This document shows positions 1 to 9,969 of a stretch of DNA of 64,000 bases, one piece after another (the stretch's first letter is position 1; every line of letters begins with the position of its first letter). The DNA is taken from positions 1 to 64,000 of the forward strand of contig VXAZ01007584.1 of the NCBI GenBank assembly GCA_013399875.1, written 5' to 3'. Made by a program: the position numbers and the translations under genes. Below the pieces are notes generated by a model. That model did not search any database. It was given only the letters and a program-made list of their open reading frames with translations, and was not told the origin of the DNA. The stretch comes from Gymnorhina tibicen. Lineage: Eukaryota > Chordata > Aves > Passeriformes > Artamidae.

Positions 1-37
1 TGGCCTTCTGGCAAAGAAGCGAGGCAGCAAGGGCTTG

Positions 38-52
38 CAGCAGCAGCAGCAG
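38..52 (+). repeat. Short (CAG)5 run
   Basis: Five CAG units in a row, followed by CAC. It is a short simple repeat at the left edge of the window, just upstream of a CR1 tail. There is no sign that it lies in a coding frame. Confidence 0.8.
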
Positions 53-158
53 CACCTGCATTGCCAACCTCCGCGCCTCAAACAGGTCAGCCCAAAACTC
101 AAAGTAGCCACCTGTGCGCTGAATTTAAGCGTGCATCTCCAAAGGAGTCATAGGAATT

Positions 159-380
159 GCACCAGGGGACGTTTACATTGGATATTAGGAAAAATTTCTT
201 CACTGAAAGGGTAATCAGGCATTGGAGCAGGCTGCCCAGGGAAGTGGTGGAATCACCGTGCCTGGAAATGTTCAAAAGCCATTGAGGTGTGGCACGTGGG
301 CATATGGTTTAGTGGTGGACATGGAGGTGCTGGGTTGCACTCAATGAGCTCACAGGTCTTTTCTAACTGTAACGATTCTA
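159..380 (+). mobile_element. CR1 LINE, 3' terminal fragment
   Basis: The 3' end of a CR1 non-LTR retrotransposon in forward orientation. It starts inside the family's well-known terminal segment (ACCAGGGGACGTTTACATTG). It then runs through the near-invariant block around 'CAGGCTGCCCAGGGAAGTGG' (about 227-246) and ends in AACGATTCTA, the usual CR1 tail. Only the last ~220 bases remain, so the copy is severely 5'-truncated, as is normal for CR1, and has no coding capacity. Many mismatches to the remembered family pattern suggest moderate age. The subfamily cannot be assigned by eye. Confidence 0.93.
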
Positions 381-1200
381 GAAATTTAAACATCCTTTTC
401 TTTCTGTCCCTCAGTAAAGACTGAGAGAATTAATGGAAAGCACGACCAGGAAACACTTATTTGGCTTAGCAAGGACATTGTCCAGACAAAGTATTCCCAT
501 GATTTTTGGAGGACAATAGCCTATGATAAACAAAAATGTGCATTAATCAGAGTTATGGAAGCTATACGTTAAATGCAGACACAAGAATGACCAAAATCAC
601 AGGACCACCTTCATTTTGTATCAGTCCAGCCCTTACTGCTCTTAGCCATAGTGCAGTCTTTACTGAATGCAACTTTACTGCTTTTAGAGAGAGACTGCCC
701 TTTTCCAATCACTCTCATGGTGAATAACTGCTTTGCTCTGAGTCTTTGCCATCTGGACCACACTGACAGGATGATGAAGAACTAAAACCATGCTGTCTCT
801 GAAAACTGAAATCGGGGGAGTAGGGTGATGATGAACCCTGTAGCTGTGCAACTCAAGTGTTTGCTAGCCCAAGGAAAGCCTCTTTCTGTTCTGCCCCTTC
901 TTTCCCAGCTCTCCGTACTCCACAGTGCACCTGCCTGACTGATTCCCTGACTCTGACAGCTTTCAACACTTCTTCTTCTTCTGGGTTTCAGTAGTGCTGA
1001 TCTTTCAAGTGCTGGAAGATAATGCAGGATGTCCCAGCCTGTCCTCTGTCTCCTTGGTGTTTGTTCACACCTGAGCAAGGAGAGCAGAGCAGCTGAAGAC
1101 AGGAAGAAAGTCAGAGACCAGCAAGAGACCTCTGCAGACCAGCCTGTGAAATCACAAGGAGCAGTGCACAGCCCTGAGGACACCACCTGAGTCTTTCACT
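381..1200. other. Gene-free interval, nothing recognised
   Basis: This stretch between a CR1 tail and a pyrimidine-rich block contains only short open frames of 63-134 codons on either strand. None resembles a known family, and none has splice or promoter context worth reporting. No repeats were recognised. Confidence 0.6.
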
Positions 1201-2340
1201 GGCCAGGAACCCTTGCAGCCACCATCCTCTCTTGATGACCCACTGGCTTCTCTTCCTTGCTCGTCTCCTTCTGCAGATGCTCCTCTTCACTGCCCCACTC
1301 TCCAGGGACTTCTGCATCTTCTTCTCTCTTCTGCTCCTCTCTCTGTCTCTATGTTGTCTCTGTGCAACCTCACCTACAGGCCCAAAATCAAATTCACTTT
1401 CCCTGTCCCTTGTGATTTACAGATCTGCTTCCCTGTTCCATCTCTCCCAGCTGAGGCCTCTCCCTCTAACACCACCCAAAAGACAATTCCCCCGCCAGCT
1501 GCAGCCCAGTGTGGTGGGAGCAGAGCTGCTCAGCTGGCAGCTCTGGGAGGTACCACGTGGAGCATGCTGCCAGTCCCACAGGCATCCTAGGAGACATCTT
1601 TGGCTCAGACTTCTCACATCCTCAGCGATTTTTAATTTTTTTTTTTTCTCTATACCATCTTTACTCTGTGGCCTTTCGTCTCCTTTCAGCTAAAATTCCT
1701 GTGCAGGCTTCTGGCATTTGGAATTTCAGCTACTCCCACCTCTTTTTCTTTCTGGCCTTGAAAAGCACTGTCTCATCCAACTTACACCCAGCTCAAGCAC
1801 TCCTATGAGCATCCTTTCCTCAGGGGTGGCTTTTGCTCTGCTGCTGCTGCCTCTGGCCCCCTTCCCCTGCCCTGCTATGTTCAGGAGAAGCCCCTTCCTT
1901 CTGCTTTCAAGGCTCCCTAGTGCATCATTCTCTAACCAGATATAATTTCTGCCCTCATCTAGCCCTTAATATAAGCCTCATTTGCCCACTTGATAGATTT
2001 TCAGGCAAGCACCTCTGCCCATCACTCCCACCACTCAGGTGTGAGACGGGCCCACCACAAACACCCACACAGCCACTCTCTTGTCTTCTGTCAAAATCAC
2101 TATTATACGCTCTCAGAAGATTTTTACTGTGGACTTCCCCTGTGCTGGGCTCATTTCTGGTGCTGCTGTTCCATCATTTTGTTCTACTCTCCCTTCTCTT
2201 TGCCTACTTTGTCATTCCCCTTTACCTCTGCTTCAGTGCTAGGCTCTCTAGCACAGGGCCCATCTTTTTCCTTAACCATTCAATACTCAATGTGGTGATG
2301 TCCTGGTCCTTGATGAAGATTCCTATGGTGATATGAATCA
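1200..2340 (+). other. Pyrimidine-rich, multi-frame-open block
   Basis: The plus strand is strongly enriched in C and T over about 1.1 kb. Stop codons contain purines, so all three plus frames stay open for unusually long runs: 125 codons from 1213, 153 from 1232 and 167 from 1833. Simultaneous opening of several frames, with Leu/Ser/Pro/Phe-rich translations, is the signature of composition bias and not of a gene. Read from the other strand it is a purine-rich segment. No repeat family or protein family was recognised. Confidence 0.65.
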
Positions 2341-5300
2341 TTAGGATTGATTCCCCGGTGCTATAGTGTCACTTGGTGCATTTGCTAAAGCTCTTGGTAG
2401 CAATTTGTATTTAACTTTGCTTCAGCACCTCAGTTCTGAAGGTAGGAAATGTGCGATATTAATTACCTCTAATCACGGCTGGCATTAAAAGTGCTGGTAG
2501 AAAACCCAGAGAAATAAGTACCATAATTCCTTGTCTCAGAATGAAGATACAAGTTTCTCTAGCACTACATTTTTTAACCCATTTTGCTGCAATTTAATGT
2601 AGTTATTTAACTTTCATTTTCTTCCAGCTGCTAACCCCTCACCTAGTTCAAATGATTCATCCCTGCTGCATTCACTGCCCAGGAATGTTGGCTTTCAACA
2701 AACTACAGCAAGTAATGTAAAATAAACACGAGTGTGCTTTCATCTCACAACAGTCTGGGTTAAGTACATATTTCACACACTGCACCACAGGATATGTTAA
2801 ATTAAAATCAGAACCACTAGATTTAAAAATCCAATGCCAATTCAAACCATTGATGAGTTATTTCTCTATTCACTTATATACAACAGTGGGCACGAGCAAC
2901 AGCCAATGCTTTGTTAACCCTGAAATGTGCCACTTGACAACTTTTTGCTGCGTTAGTTGAGGAAAACCAAGAATTTTGATTTGAAACTACACTTTGTGGA
3001 AATTACTCTTATGTACTCTTGAGTAAATCTCCTTGAACGAATCTGAGAGCGTACCAGTAGTTGTGTCTCCATCTTCCTCTTGTTTTAGTGTTCTACATTT
3101 CCTTAACTGCTTTCAATCACTCTCTGAAAAAGCAGCCTGGAATGGCTTCCTTGAAATGATAAATGTGTTTTTAAACCTCTGCACCCTCATGCTGCTGGAA
3201 TCATGCAGTCTGGGGTCTTGCATGTATTCATTTCCTAGTCAAAAGAGGTAGGGGAGATACATTTGAAATAAAGAGTGTAAAGAAGAGGTTGCAGAGATGG
3301 GAATCTGACAGAAAACTGTCGGTGTACTGGGCAAGACTCAGATTTAATGCACTCTTACTCTGGATTTCCATAGTGTTACATATTATGAACCTAGCTTCTC
3401 ATTCCAACAACACTAGGACAGGAATTGTGCTTAGCTGTTGATTTACTTCAAAGATACACAGAATAGTCGTTATATTTCCCGTAAATTTAAATACAAGACT
3501 AGAGATTCCCTAAAATTTAGAAAGCCTTCTGTTCAGTGCCGTGTTGCTATGCTTAGACTCTAAAAGTCAAAAATTAAATGCTGGGTCTAGCAAGACGAAA
3601 AGACAACTAGTGTAGTTCATTTCTTGATTAGGCTGTTGCTTTCTGTCTGCAGTGTCTGCTTGAAGAGATGAGCAGGGACCTTTTGGGGAGCTTTGCTTCT
3701 GCACTCAGCTCTCTCCGAGTTGCTTGGAAGGATCTGCGCTTACGGGGATGACTGAAGTGTCCTCGGGACAGAAAAAGAAACAGTGTCATTTTAACAGGTT
3801 AATGCTTCCTGGACACTGAAGGATCTACCACTTGCCAAAACTACTTCTTGCTTTTCTTCTTTCAGCTTTCATGCTGCTGTAAATCTAGACATCATCTTTC
3901 CCTGACCGAGGAAAAACACTGACCTTTCCTGGTGTTGACAAAAACAGCAGAAGACAAATCCAGATACAAATATTTTCATCCATTGCCACAGAAACTCCTT
4001 GAGCGCCATATAGCCCTGTCTGGTCAGCTGAAATGAGAACTTGAAATGTGTCTCCCTTGGCTGAGAATGGATGGAAAACCTTTCTCTAACAAAGCAGTGC
4101 TATGTATTCTTCCACCCGCCTTGGGAGGAGAAACTTCTCTGTACCCACAATCCTGCTTTGGTTCTTTTAGGTCAGGTTTTGTATAAGGAAAGTGATGAAT
4201 CTGACCTTAGGACTAGAGGCTGGAGGTGGTGATAAGAAGAGCAGAGTAGTTGGCTTTAAAAGATAAATGCCTTTTAAAAGACAATTTATTCTAGCTGAGA
4301 CTTTGAGAGACAACGGAATGTTTGTATTCCCAGAATTAGAACGGCTTTTTTGCAGTACTGCTACAGTAATTAAGGTTTAGAGCTTAGTTCAAAACCTAAT
4401 ACTACCACAGCTGGCAAAGAAGAGAGGATAAATAATAGCAGTTCTTCCTCCTTCAAAATTAAAAGGAAAAAAAAAAAAGAAAATACTTAAATGTCAGGAT
4501 TTTCAAAATTATGGAAAAATTCATTATAAGGGATTTTCTCAGCTGGCTTCAATGATCTTTGGACCTAGTCCTTGGGGACAATACTACTAGGAAAAAATGG
4601 AGTATCAAGGGAGAAGAGCACTGAATCTCATAGCCACTGAAGAGCAGAATTAGATCTTCCCACGTTTCTGTGAAGGTCTATACACTTGATTAGAGTAGCT
4701 TTTCAGCTTCTTTCAGTATCTGAAGCCCTTTTTCTCTAATCTCCAGTTGTGCCCATATTACAGATTAGGGGAGTGGTAGGGCAGGCTTGTGCATGGAGAC
4801 AGGGAGCAAGAGCAGGTACATCACTGGAGAGGAGAAGCTGAGGAGACCCTAGGTCAAGTTTCGTTCCAAATGTTTCTCTTCTCTACCACTGGTTGGTAAA
4901 ATCATTCACAGTTTCTCCATGGGCCAGCTCACTACAGAGCTGCATGGAAATCTTCCATGGCAACACCTTTCCCACCAGAAAAAAAAATGTAAAAGAAAGC
5001 TCATTTGTTAAAAATAAAGGGTTTTCTCTAAGCAGGACAAATTAAAAGAAAACTCATTTTGAAAAAAAAATTTTAGAGAAAGTCTTCAAAGGTCTTGCCT
5101 GAACTTTCTGAAAGCAAATGTTTCAGTTTTTCAGCTTGAAAAGACAGTTTGCCAGGGTTTGACTTTCATTTTATAGTACACGAAAAAAAAGTATTTTTCA
5201 AGGTGGAGTAAGAATGAGATGTTGAGGTTTTATCAAAATGAAACCTTGAGAGCAGCTCAAAAAGGGTTTTTAGGAGTGTTTGGGGGGCATTTGATTTAGC

Positions 5301-6956
5301 ATCATAGGAAATTGGGAAAAAAAAAATCAGTGCTTTTTTTTTTCATTCTGAGAAAGAATTTTTCAAACCCACTGCTTGCCCTTAGACCAAAAAAATCCAT
5401 CTCTCACCCATCCTTAATACTCAGAAGTCTGCATCTTTTGCAGTGGCAGGGCTGGAGTCACGTTGTGGGTGCTCGGTGGGAGCACAGCCAACGAAAAGCA
5501 CTGTGCTGTCAGGGGCATGGAAACTGCAGCTCGTGGGCAGGAGTGGGTGAGCCTGAGAATTACCCAGGCTCGTCTGAAAATTGGCAGCCTGGTTGGAAAG
5601 CATCCATAATCTCCAAGTGCCCAAAGTTTACAGGCCAGCCCAGGAAACCGCCTGATTTAACAGCCCTGGGACACCCGGGAGGCCTTTTTTGGTGAAGTGC
5701 AAACCTTTAGTCACACGCACACGCCCCACCTCGAGCAGCAAACCCAGTCATTCTCAAAGAATGTCTTGAAAATAATTAAAGGGCTTTACATCATATTCCA
5801 GGAGATTAAATTTTTCTGCCTTGCATTTCTTAAAGCTACCAGCTTATAAGGTAGCATGTCAAAGCAACAAAAGGTCATACGTGGCACTGCTTGCTGCTTC
5901 CAGCAAGGAGCAGCCTGGTACATTACAACCCCTGTTCCTTGCTAAGGAGAGGAAAGAAGAAAAATGCAACAGCCTTGGCTTAGGCTAAGTAGTGTCAACA
6001 GACTTTCTTCATCTACAAGTTCTCTCTAGTCACGAAATGTTCACACAAAATAGGCATTATATTTAAGCAGAGCTGATGCACCCTTTTCCTGCAAAATTAG
6101 TTGTTTTGTACACGCCCAACTGCTAAAACGTGTGTAGTTTGTTAATACAAGTGCAAAGTGGTGCTTTTGGGATTGCTTTAGCTCCTGTGAAGTCATAGAT
6201 GTCTTCCAAATATGAAGAATAATATGGAAGTTATGTATTGAATATAAAAAGTGCCCCTCCTCAAGTGGAATTTGGAGATTCCCTTCATTTCTGCAGTATT
6301 TGTAAAAACAAACAAACAAACAGACAAAACCATTAAAAATTAGGAAAAACTCTAAATAATACCAATGTGGCATCACCTGCTGAGCTTGGAGGGCTGTTTT
6401 GCTTTCCTTTTCTTTCTTTTTTTTTCACTTTCATGAGAGCTAAATACCCATATTTTAAGACTATCTGTGGTGAAGAAAAAATGAAGTGTCATCAGCAATA
6501 GGCAGAAGCAGCCCTTGGAATAGCACACTGCAAAACAGACGCCTCGACCTCGCAGCGAGACCTTTCTGTTACACCACCTTTGCAAACTCTTTTTTCACAA
6601 TGCTTTTCAAATCAGCTTAATTGTGATTCTTGGGGGAATCTCAGCTTCCTTTTCATATCAGGGTAATGAAAAATTTAGGTGCTATTTTTGACCACTACTT
6701 TACATCACAGCCTCGTGTCTTGTTCCAGTTCCTGGCACCCCAAAGCTTATTAGAGATGTGGCTCTAATAACCTCTCCTGGACAAGCTGCTAGTTTTCTCA
6801 CATGGAGAAAGGGCACAGAGAAGACTGGAGAGCTCAGGATAAATGAAAAAGCTTCTCAAAATTTTTCTCTCTCTTCTCAGGTTTGATGAAAACATTATGG
6901 AGGAGGAAATAGGGAAAAGTGAAAATGACAGTCTATGGGCTTTGGTTCACACTCAG
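2341..6956. other. Gene-free interval
   Basis: Ordinary AT-leaning non-coding sequence with small A or T runs, for example near 4460, 5060-5070, 5190 and 5330. Only one possible exon edge stands out (3653-3751, listed separately). The frame at 5312-5695 (127 codons, +) is not recognised and has no supporting context. No interspersed repeat was recognised. Confidence 0.55.
3653..3751 (+). other. Candidate terminal coding exon, unsupported
   Basis: A pyrimidine-rich acceptor (TGCTTTCTGTCTGCAG, ending at 3652) is followed immediately by a frame open for 32 codons to a TGA at 3749-3751. The translation is of mixed, protein-like composition (begins CLLEEMSRDLL). A weak donor-like CAG/GTTAAT lies at 3797/3798. 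No homologue is recognised and no upstream exon was found to join it. Runs of this length are common by chance, so this is only a site for an RNA-seq check. Confidence 0.1.
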
Positions 6957-7010
6957 AATATGAAAGATGGGAAAGGAAAGAGAGACAAAGAAAGGGAAGA
7001 AATAATATAA
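6881..7010 (+). other. Candidate terminal coding exon, unsupported
   Basis: A good acceptor (TTTTTCTCTCTCTTCTCAG, ending at 6880) is followed, after one phase base, by 42 open codons and a TAA at 7008-7010. The translation begins FDENIMEEEIGKSEND and is acidic, then Lys/Arg/Glu-rich. The last part lies inside a purine-rich tract that would give such a composition without selection. It is not recognised. Chance is the default explanation. Confidence 0.12.
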
Positions 7011-7101
7011 AAATGAATGAAAGAGAGGAAATGGCCATGGTATGGAAAGAAAGTGAGAGCCATAGTGGCTGAGAAAAGAGGGAGAAGAAAATTTAAAGGA
7101 A
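6957..7101 (+). repeat. Purine-rich low-complexity tract
   Basis: About 145 bases made mainly of G and A in GAAAG, GAGA and GGAA words, interrupted around 7031-7045 by GGCCATGGTATGG. On the reverse strand it is a polypyrimidine tract. That accounts for the Phe/Ser/Leu-rich open frames seen there (6933-7133 and 6953-7162), which should not be taken as genes. Confidence 0.7.
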
Positions 7102-8029
7102 ACATGTGAGGCAGCAAAATAGTAGCTGTACATGTCTGTGGTGGAAAATAATTATGGGGCACGTATAAGCAAATATGACATTAAAAATTACACAATAGCA
7201 GATAAGTAAAGGCTATGGGTAGGTCTGGATAGCTCTCCTCCAAATAAGGCAGCTGAAAGTCAGCATTCCCTTATTGCAGCTATTGTGAAGCTAAAGTTCA
7301 CTTGTACTGAAATGTTTCCTTACTTTGTATCATAGCCTGATAAGTGGTTTGTTCCACTGGGAGAAAATGTTTTATCACCACGGCCCATGTGTGTTTTGTT
7401 GGCACGGTATCTGAAGTGCAATTATTCAATATAATTTTTCAGCTGGTGGGTATTTGTTTTAATTTTTAACAAAGGCAGGGTAAAACAAGTGTTTTTCAAA
7501 AATTCTGGTTTGCACTTTCTGGTCTCTTCTTTTGTTACTTTTCCTCTCTGTCTACAGCCGGATCCACTCCCTAAAGCACCGAGGCACAGCAGCCCTTAAA
7601 TCAAAGACCTTTTGAGTGTTTTTAACACAGTGCTCACCCACAGACACTCACACCAGTTGTTCCAGTGGCAGTTCCCTCTGTCCCTGTGCTGATGGGCTGG
7701 AGGAGGCCAAGCACTGTCACTTCTGATTTCGTCAAGGGGCCACTGCAGGGACTATGCACATAGTGAACCAAGTGCCAAAGCTGCACAAGGTCTACTGGTT
7801 CTCCCAACACAACCACTGCTGGGTGACAGCTTTTACAACACTCTCAGACTTGTTAAATTCCTCCTCTCCTTGATTTCATATGCTGAACAGTAGCCAAAGC
7901 CATAATCTGTGATCTTTATACCTCCCAAGAATCTTCAAGCCATACAGTTTAACAAACAGGTGCCCTCTTACAATTAAAATGACCTGGAAACGAGAAAGAA
8001 CTTTTCCTTAATGTGCCATGTAAACATCA
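7102..8029. other. Gene-free interval
   Basis: Non-coding sequence with no recognised repeat or gene. Short open frames are all under 65 codons. An AT-rich stretch around 7420-7480 is unremarkable. Confidence 0.55.
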
Positions 8030-8460
8030 CATTTCTTTCAAGATGTTTTTTTTTCCTCTTAGCTCTATTTACACAATGACCTTTATTTTGCTGGACTTCT
8101 TTGTCTTCAGTTCTTGAACTGTACAGGCTTTACATTAAAAGAAAAGTCATCCCTTTCCTTTGCTTGTGCAGACATGTGAACCTCTGTCTAAGCTGAAGAA
8201 GATCACAACTTTCTAGCGTAAAGCATGTGATGTTTTATGGTAATGGTACCTTTGACCATTTTAACCAATAATCTTTGAAATGTACATAGAAATTAGGCAA
8301 GGCTGGGCAATATGTAAACATTATCTGCCGAGGGAGGCTGTTATACTGTACAACTGCTGTAAATCACAGGCTTTGTAAAAGCTGATGCTGGACTAATTAT
8401 GCTACATTCAATGATGAAACAATTTTCTTTCTTTGGTGATGGGTGACCATCCCCAAGCCA
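8030..8460. promoter_or_regulatory. Conserved-noncoding-element-like block
   Basis: The texture resembles developmental conserved non-coding elements: AT-rich, non-repetitive and without simple runs. It carries a forkhead-type core TGTAAACA (8313-8320) and a homeodomain-type core in GACTAATTATG (about 8391-8401). This is an impression from composition and motif cores only. Such cores also occur by chance, and only cross-species alignment would decide. Confidence 0.25.
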
Positions 8461-9417
8461 CTGTCCTCATGTTGTGACATGTGTCCCATGGGATTTCCTT
8501 GGAGATAAATGGCAGATCGAGGCATTGGAGTGCTGCTTGACTGCAGGTCTGTTAAAAATCAGCCAGAGAGTTAAAGTAAGGAGAAAGCAATCATACAGTG
8601 AAAAAAAATGTGGCCCTGCGTAGAAACCAGAACCCAAAACTTCTTTTGGTTAGAGAGCTGACTGGCAAGTCCAGCCATCATTTCCCAACAAGGAAATGAA
8701 CTTGTTGATTGTTCCCACTGGTCCAGGAAGAAAAACAAAGCAGGATAAATAAACAGGGTTGCCCCAAATAAATATTTGTCTCTAAGTATCAGTGTCAAAA
8801 CAGCATCCTCCTGGAAACGAACTGGCATGATCCTAAATGTTGTCTCTTTTACTGGGATGAGGGAAAAACTGCATGCAGCCACTGGACAGCTCATGGATTT
8901 ATGGATACAGAACTGGGGAACTAAGATATTGCAGGGAAGGCCTGTCTCTCCTTCATCTGCAAAATTTCTCAGGTCTAAGGAAGAAAGTACCAGTAAGTGA
9001 GAGAAGTAGCATAAAGTCTCTCACTTCTCAAGGTGACCTGTCTTCCCCTTTCTCTGAGCCAGTGCTGTTGCCTTATTGAGCTGGCTGAAAACCAAAGGGA
9101 ATTTTGCCACTTGAAACTGTTCACATTTAAAACAAAAATACTTTCAGAATTCCTACAAAGCAGAAAATTAATAACTCTGGCAAATGTGGAAAATACTTAG
9201 TGGAGTATTCTGAGACTTCACTTACAATATTATATCTTAATTTATGGGGTTTCATCTGTGGATTGGTTAAAGTACTCCTGGCAGCAGGAGTACTGGGCAT
9301 GACCATGGACCACTAACAATTCCTCTGAAACACTGTCCCTTACAGCCCAAAATGTTCTGTGATATTTCAGTGGCAGCCCGTTACAATGATCTCTGGAGAG
9401 TGATAAGGATCAAAGTG
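8461..9417. other. Gene-free interval
   Basis: No gene or repeat recognised. Short open frames at 8571-8894 (-, 107 codons) and 8776-9079 (+) overlap one another on opposite strands and have no recognisable product. Confidence 0.55.
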
Positions 9418-9914
9418 ATCACAGAATCCTTTAGGTTGGAAAAAACCTCTGGGATCATCAAGTTCAACCTTTGACTGATCGCCACTGTGTCATCCAGACC
9501 ATGGCACTGAGTGCCACATCCAGCCTTTCCTTAAACACCTGCAGGGATAATGACTGCACCACCTCCCTGGGCAGCCCATTCTGATGTTTAATCATCCTTT
9601 CTGTGAAAAAATTCCTCCTAATGTCCAACCTAAACCTCCCTGGCACAGCTTAAGACTATGTCCTCTTGTGCTGACACTTGTTACCTGGGAGAAGAGACCA
9701 ACCCCCCCGTGGCCACGACCTCCTTTCAGGGAGCTCTAGAGAGTGACAAGGTCTCTCCCGAGCCTCCTTTTCTCCAGGCTAAACACCACCAGCTCCCTCA
9801 GGACTTGTGCTCCAGACCCTTCACCAGCTTCACTGCCCTTCTCTGGACTCACTCCAGCACCAAAATGTCCTCCTTGAAGCGGGGGGCCCGGAACTGGACA
9901 CAGGACTCGAGATG
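9418..9914 (-). mobile_element. CR1 LINE, 3' fragment, reverse orientation
   Basis: About 500 bases of CR1 lie in reverse. The left end (ATCACAGAATCCTTTAGGTT) is the complement of the CR1 tail. It is followed by the complements of the terminal segment (AAGTTCAACCTTTGAC) and of the invariant core (CCACCTCCCTGGGCAGCC, about 9559-9576). Further right, TCTCCAGGCTAAACACCACC and CTTCTCTGGACTCACTCCAG correspond to the last part of the ORF2 region and the start of the 3' tail. The right edge, near ACTGGACACAGGACTCGAGATG, is where the 5' truncation falls. Short open frames here (9464-9646 -, 9658-10077 +) are by-products of the element. Preservation is fairly good, so it looks younger than the copies at 17430 and 48136. 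Confidence 0.95.
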
Positions 9915-9944
9915 CTCAATATTTGGGGGGCAGCCAGCAGGCAC

Positions 9945-9969
9945 AACAGGGCGGTGGCACCGCCCTGTT
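9945..9969. repeat. Perfect 12-base-arm palindrome with 1-base centre
   Basis: The left arm AACAGGGCGGTG and the right arm CACCGCCCTGTT are exact reverse complements separated by a single G. It lies about 30 bases past the truncated 5' end of the neighbouring CR1. The arms are GC-rich, unlike the surroundings, and contain GGGCGG, the GC-box (Sp1-type) core, on both strands. With a 1-base centre it would not make a relaxed hairpin, so it could be a dimeric protein site or a short inverted-duplication scar. Confidence 0.85.

Noticed and set aside
159..178. CTCF-like motif in CACCAGGGGACG
   Set aside because: It is part of the CR1 3' terminal segment and is present in many copies of that family.
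1232..2336. Series of 125-167-codon plus-strand frames as a split gene
   Set aside because: Several frames are open together because the strand is pyrimidine-rich. The translations are Leu/Ser/Pro-biased with no domain.
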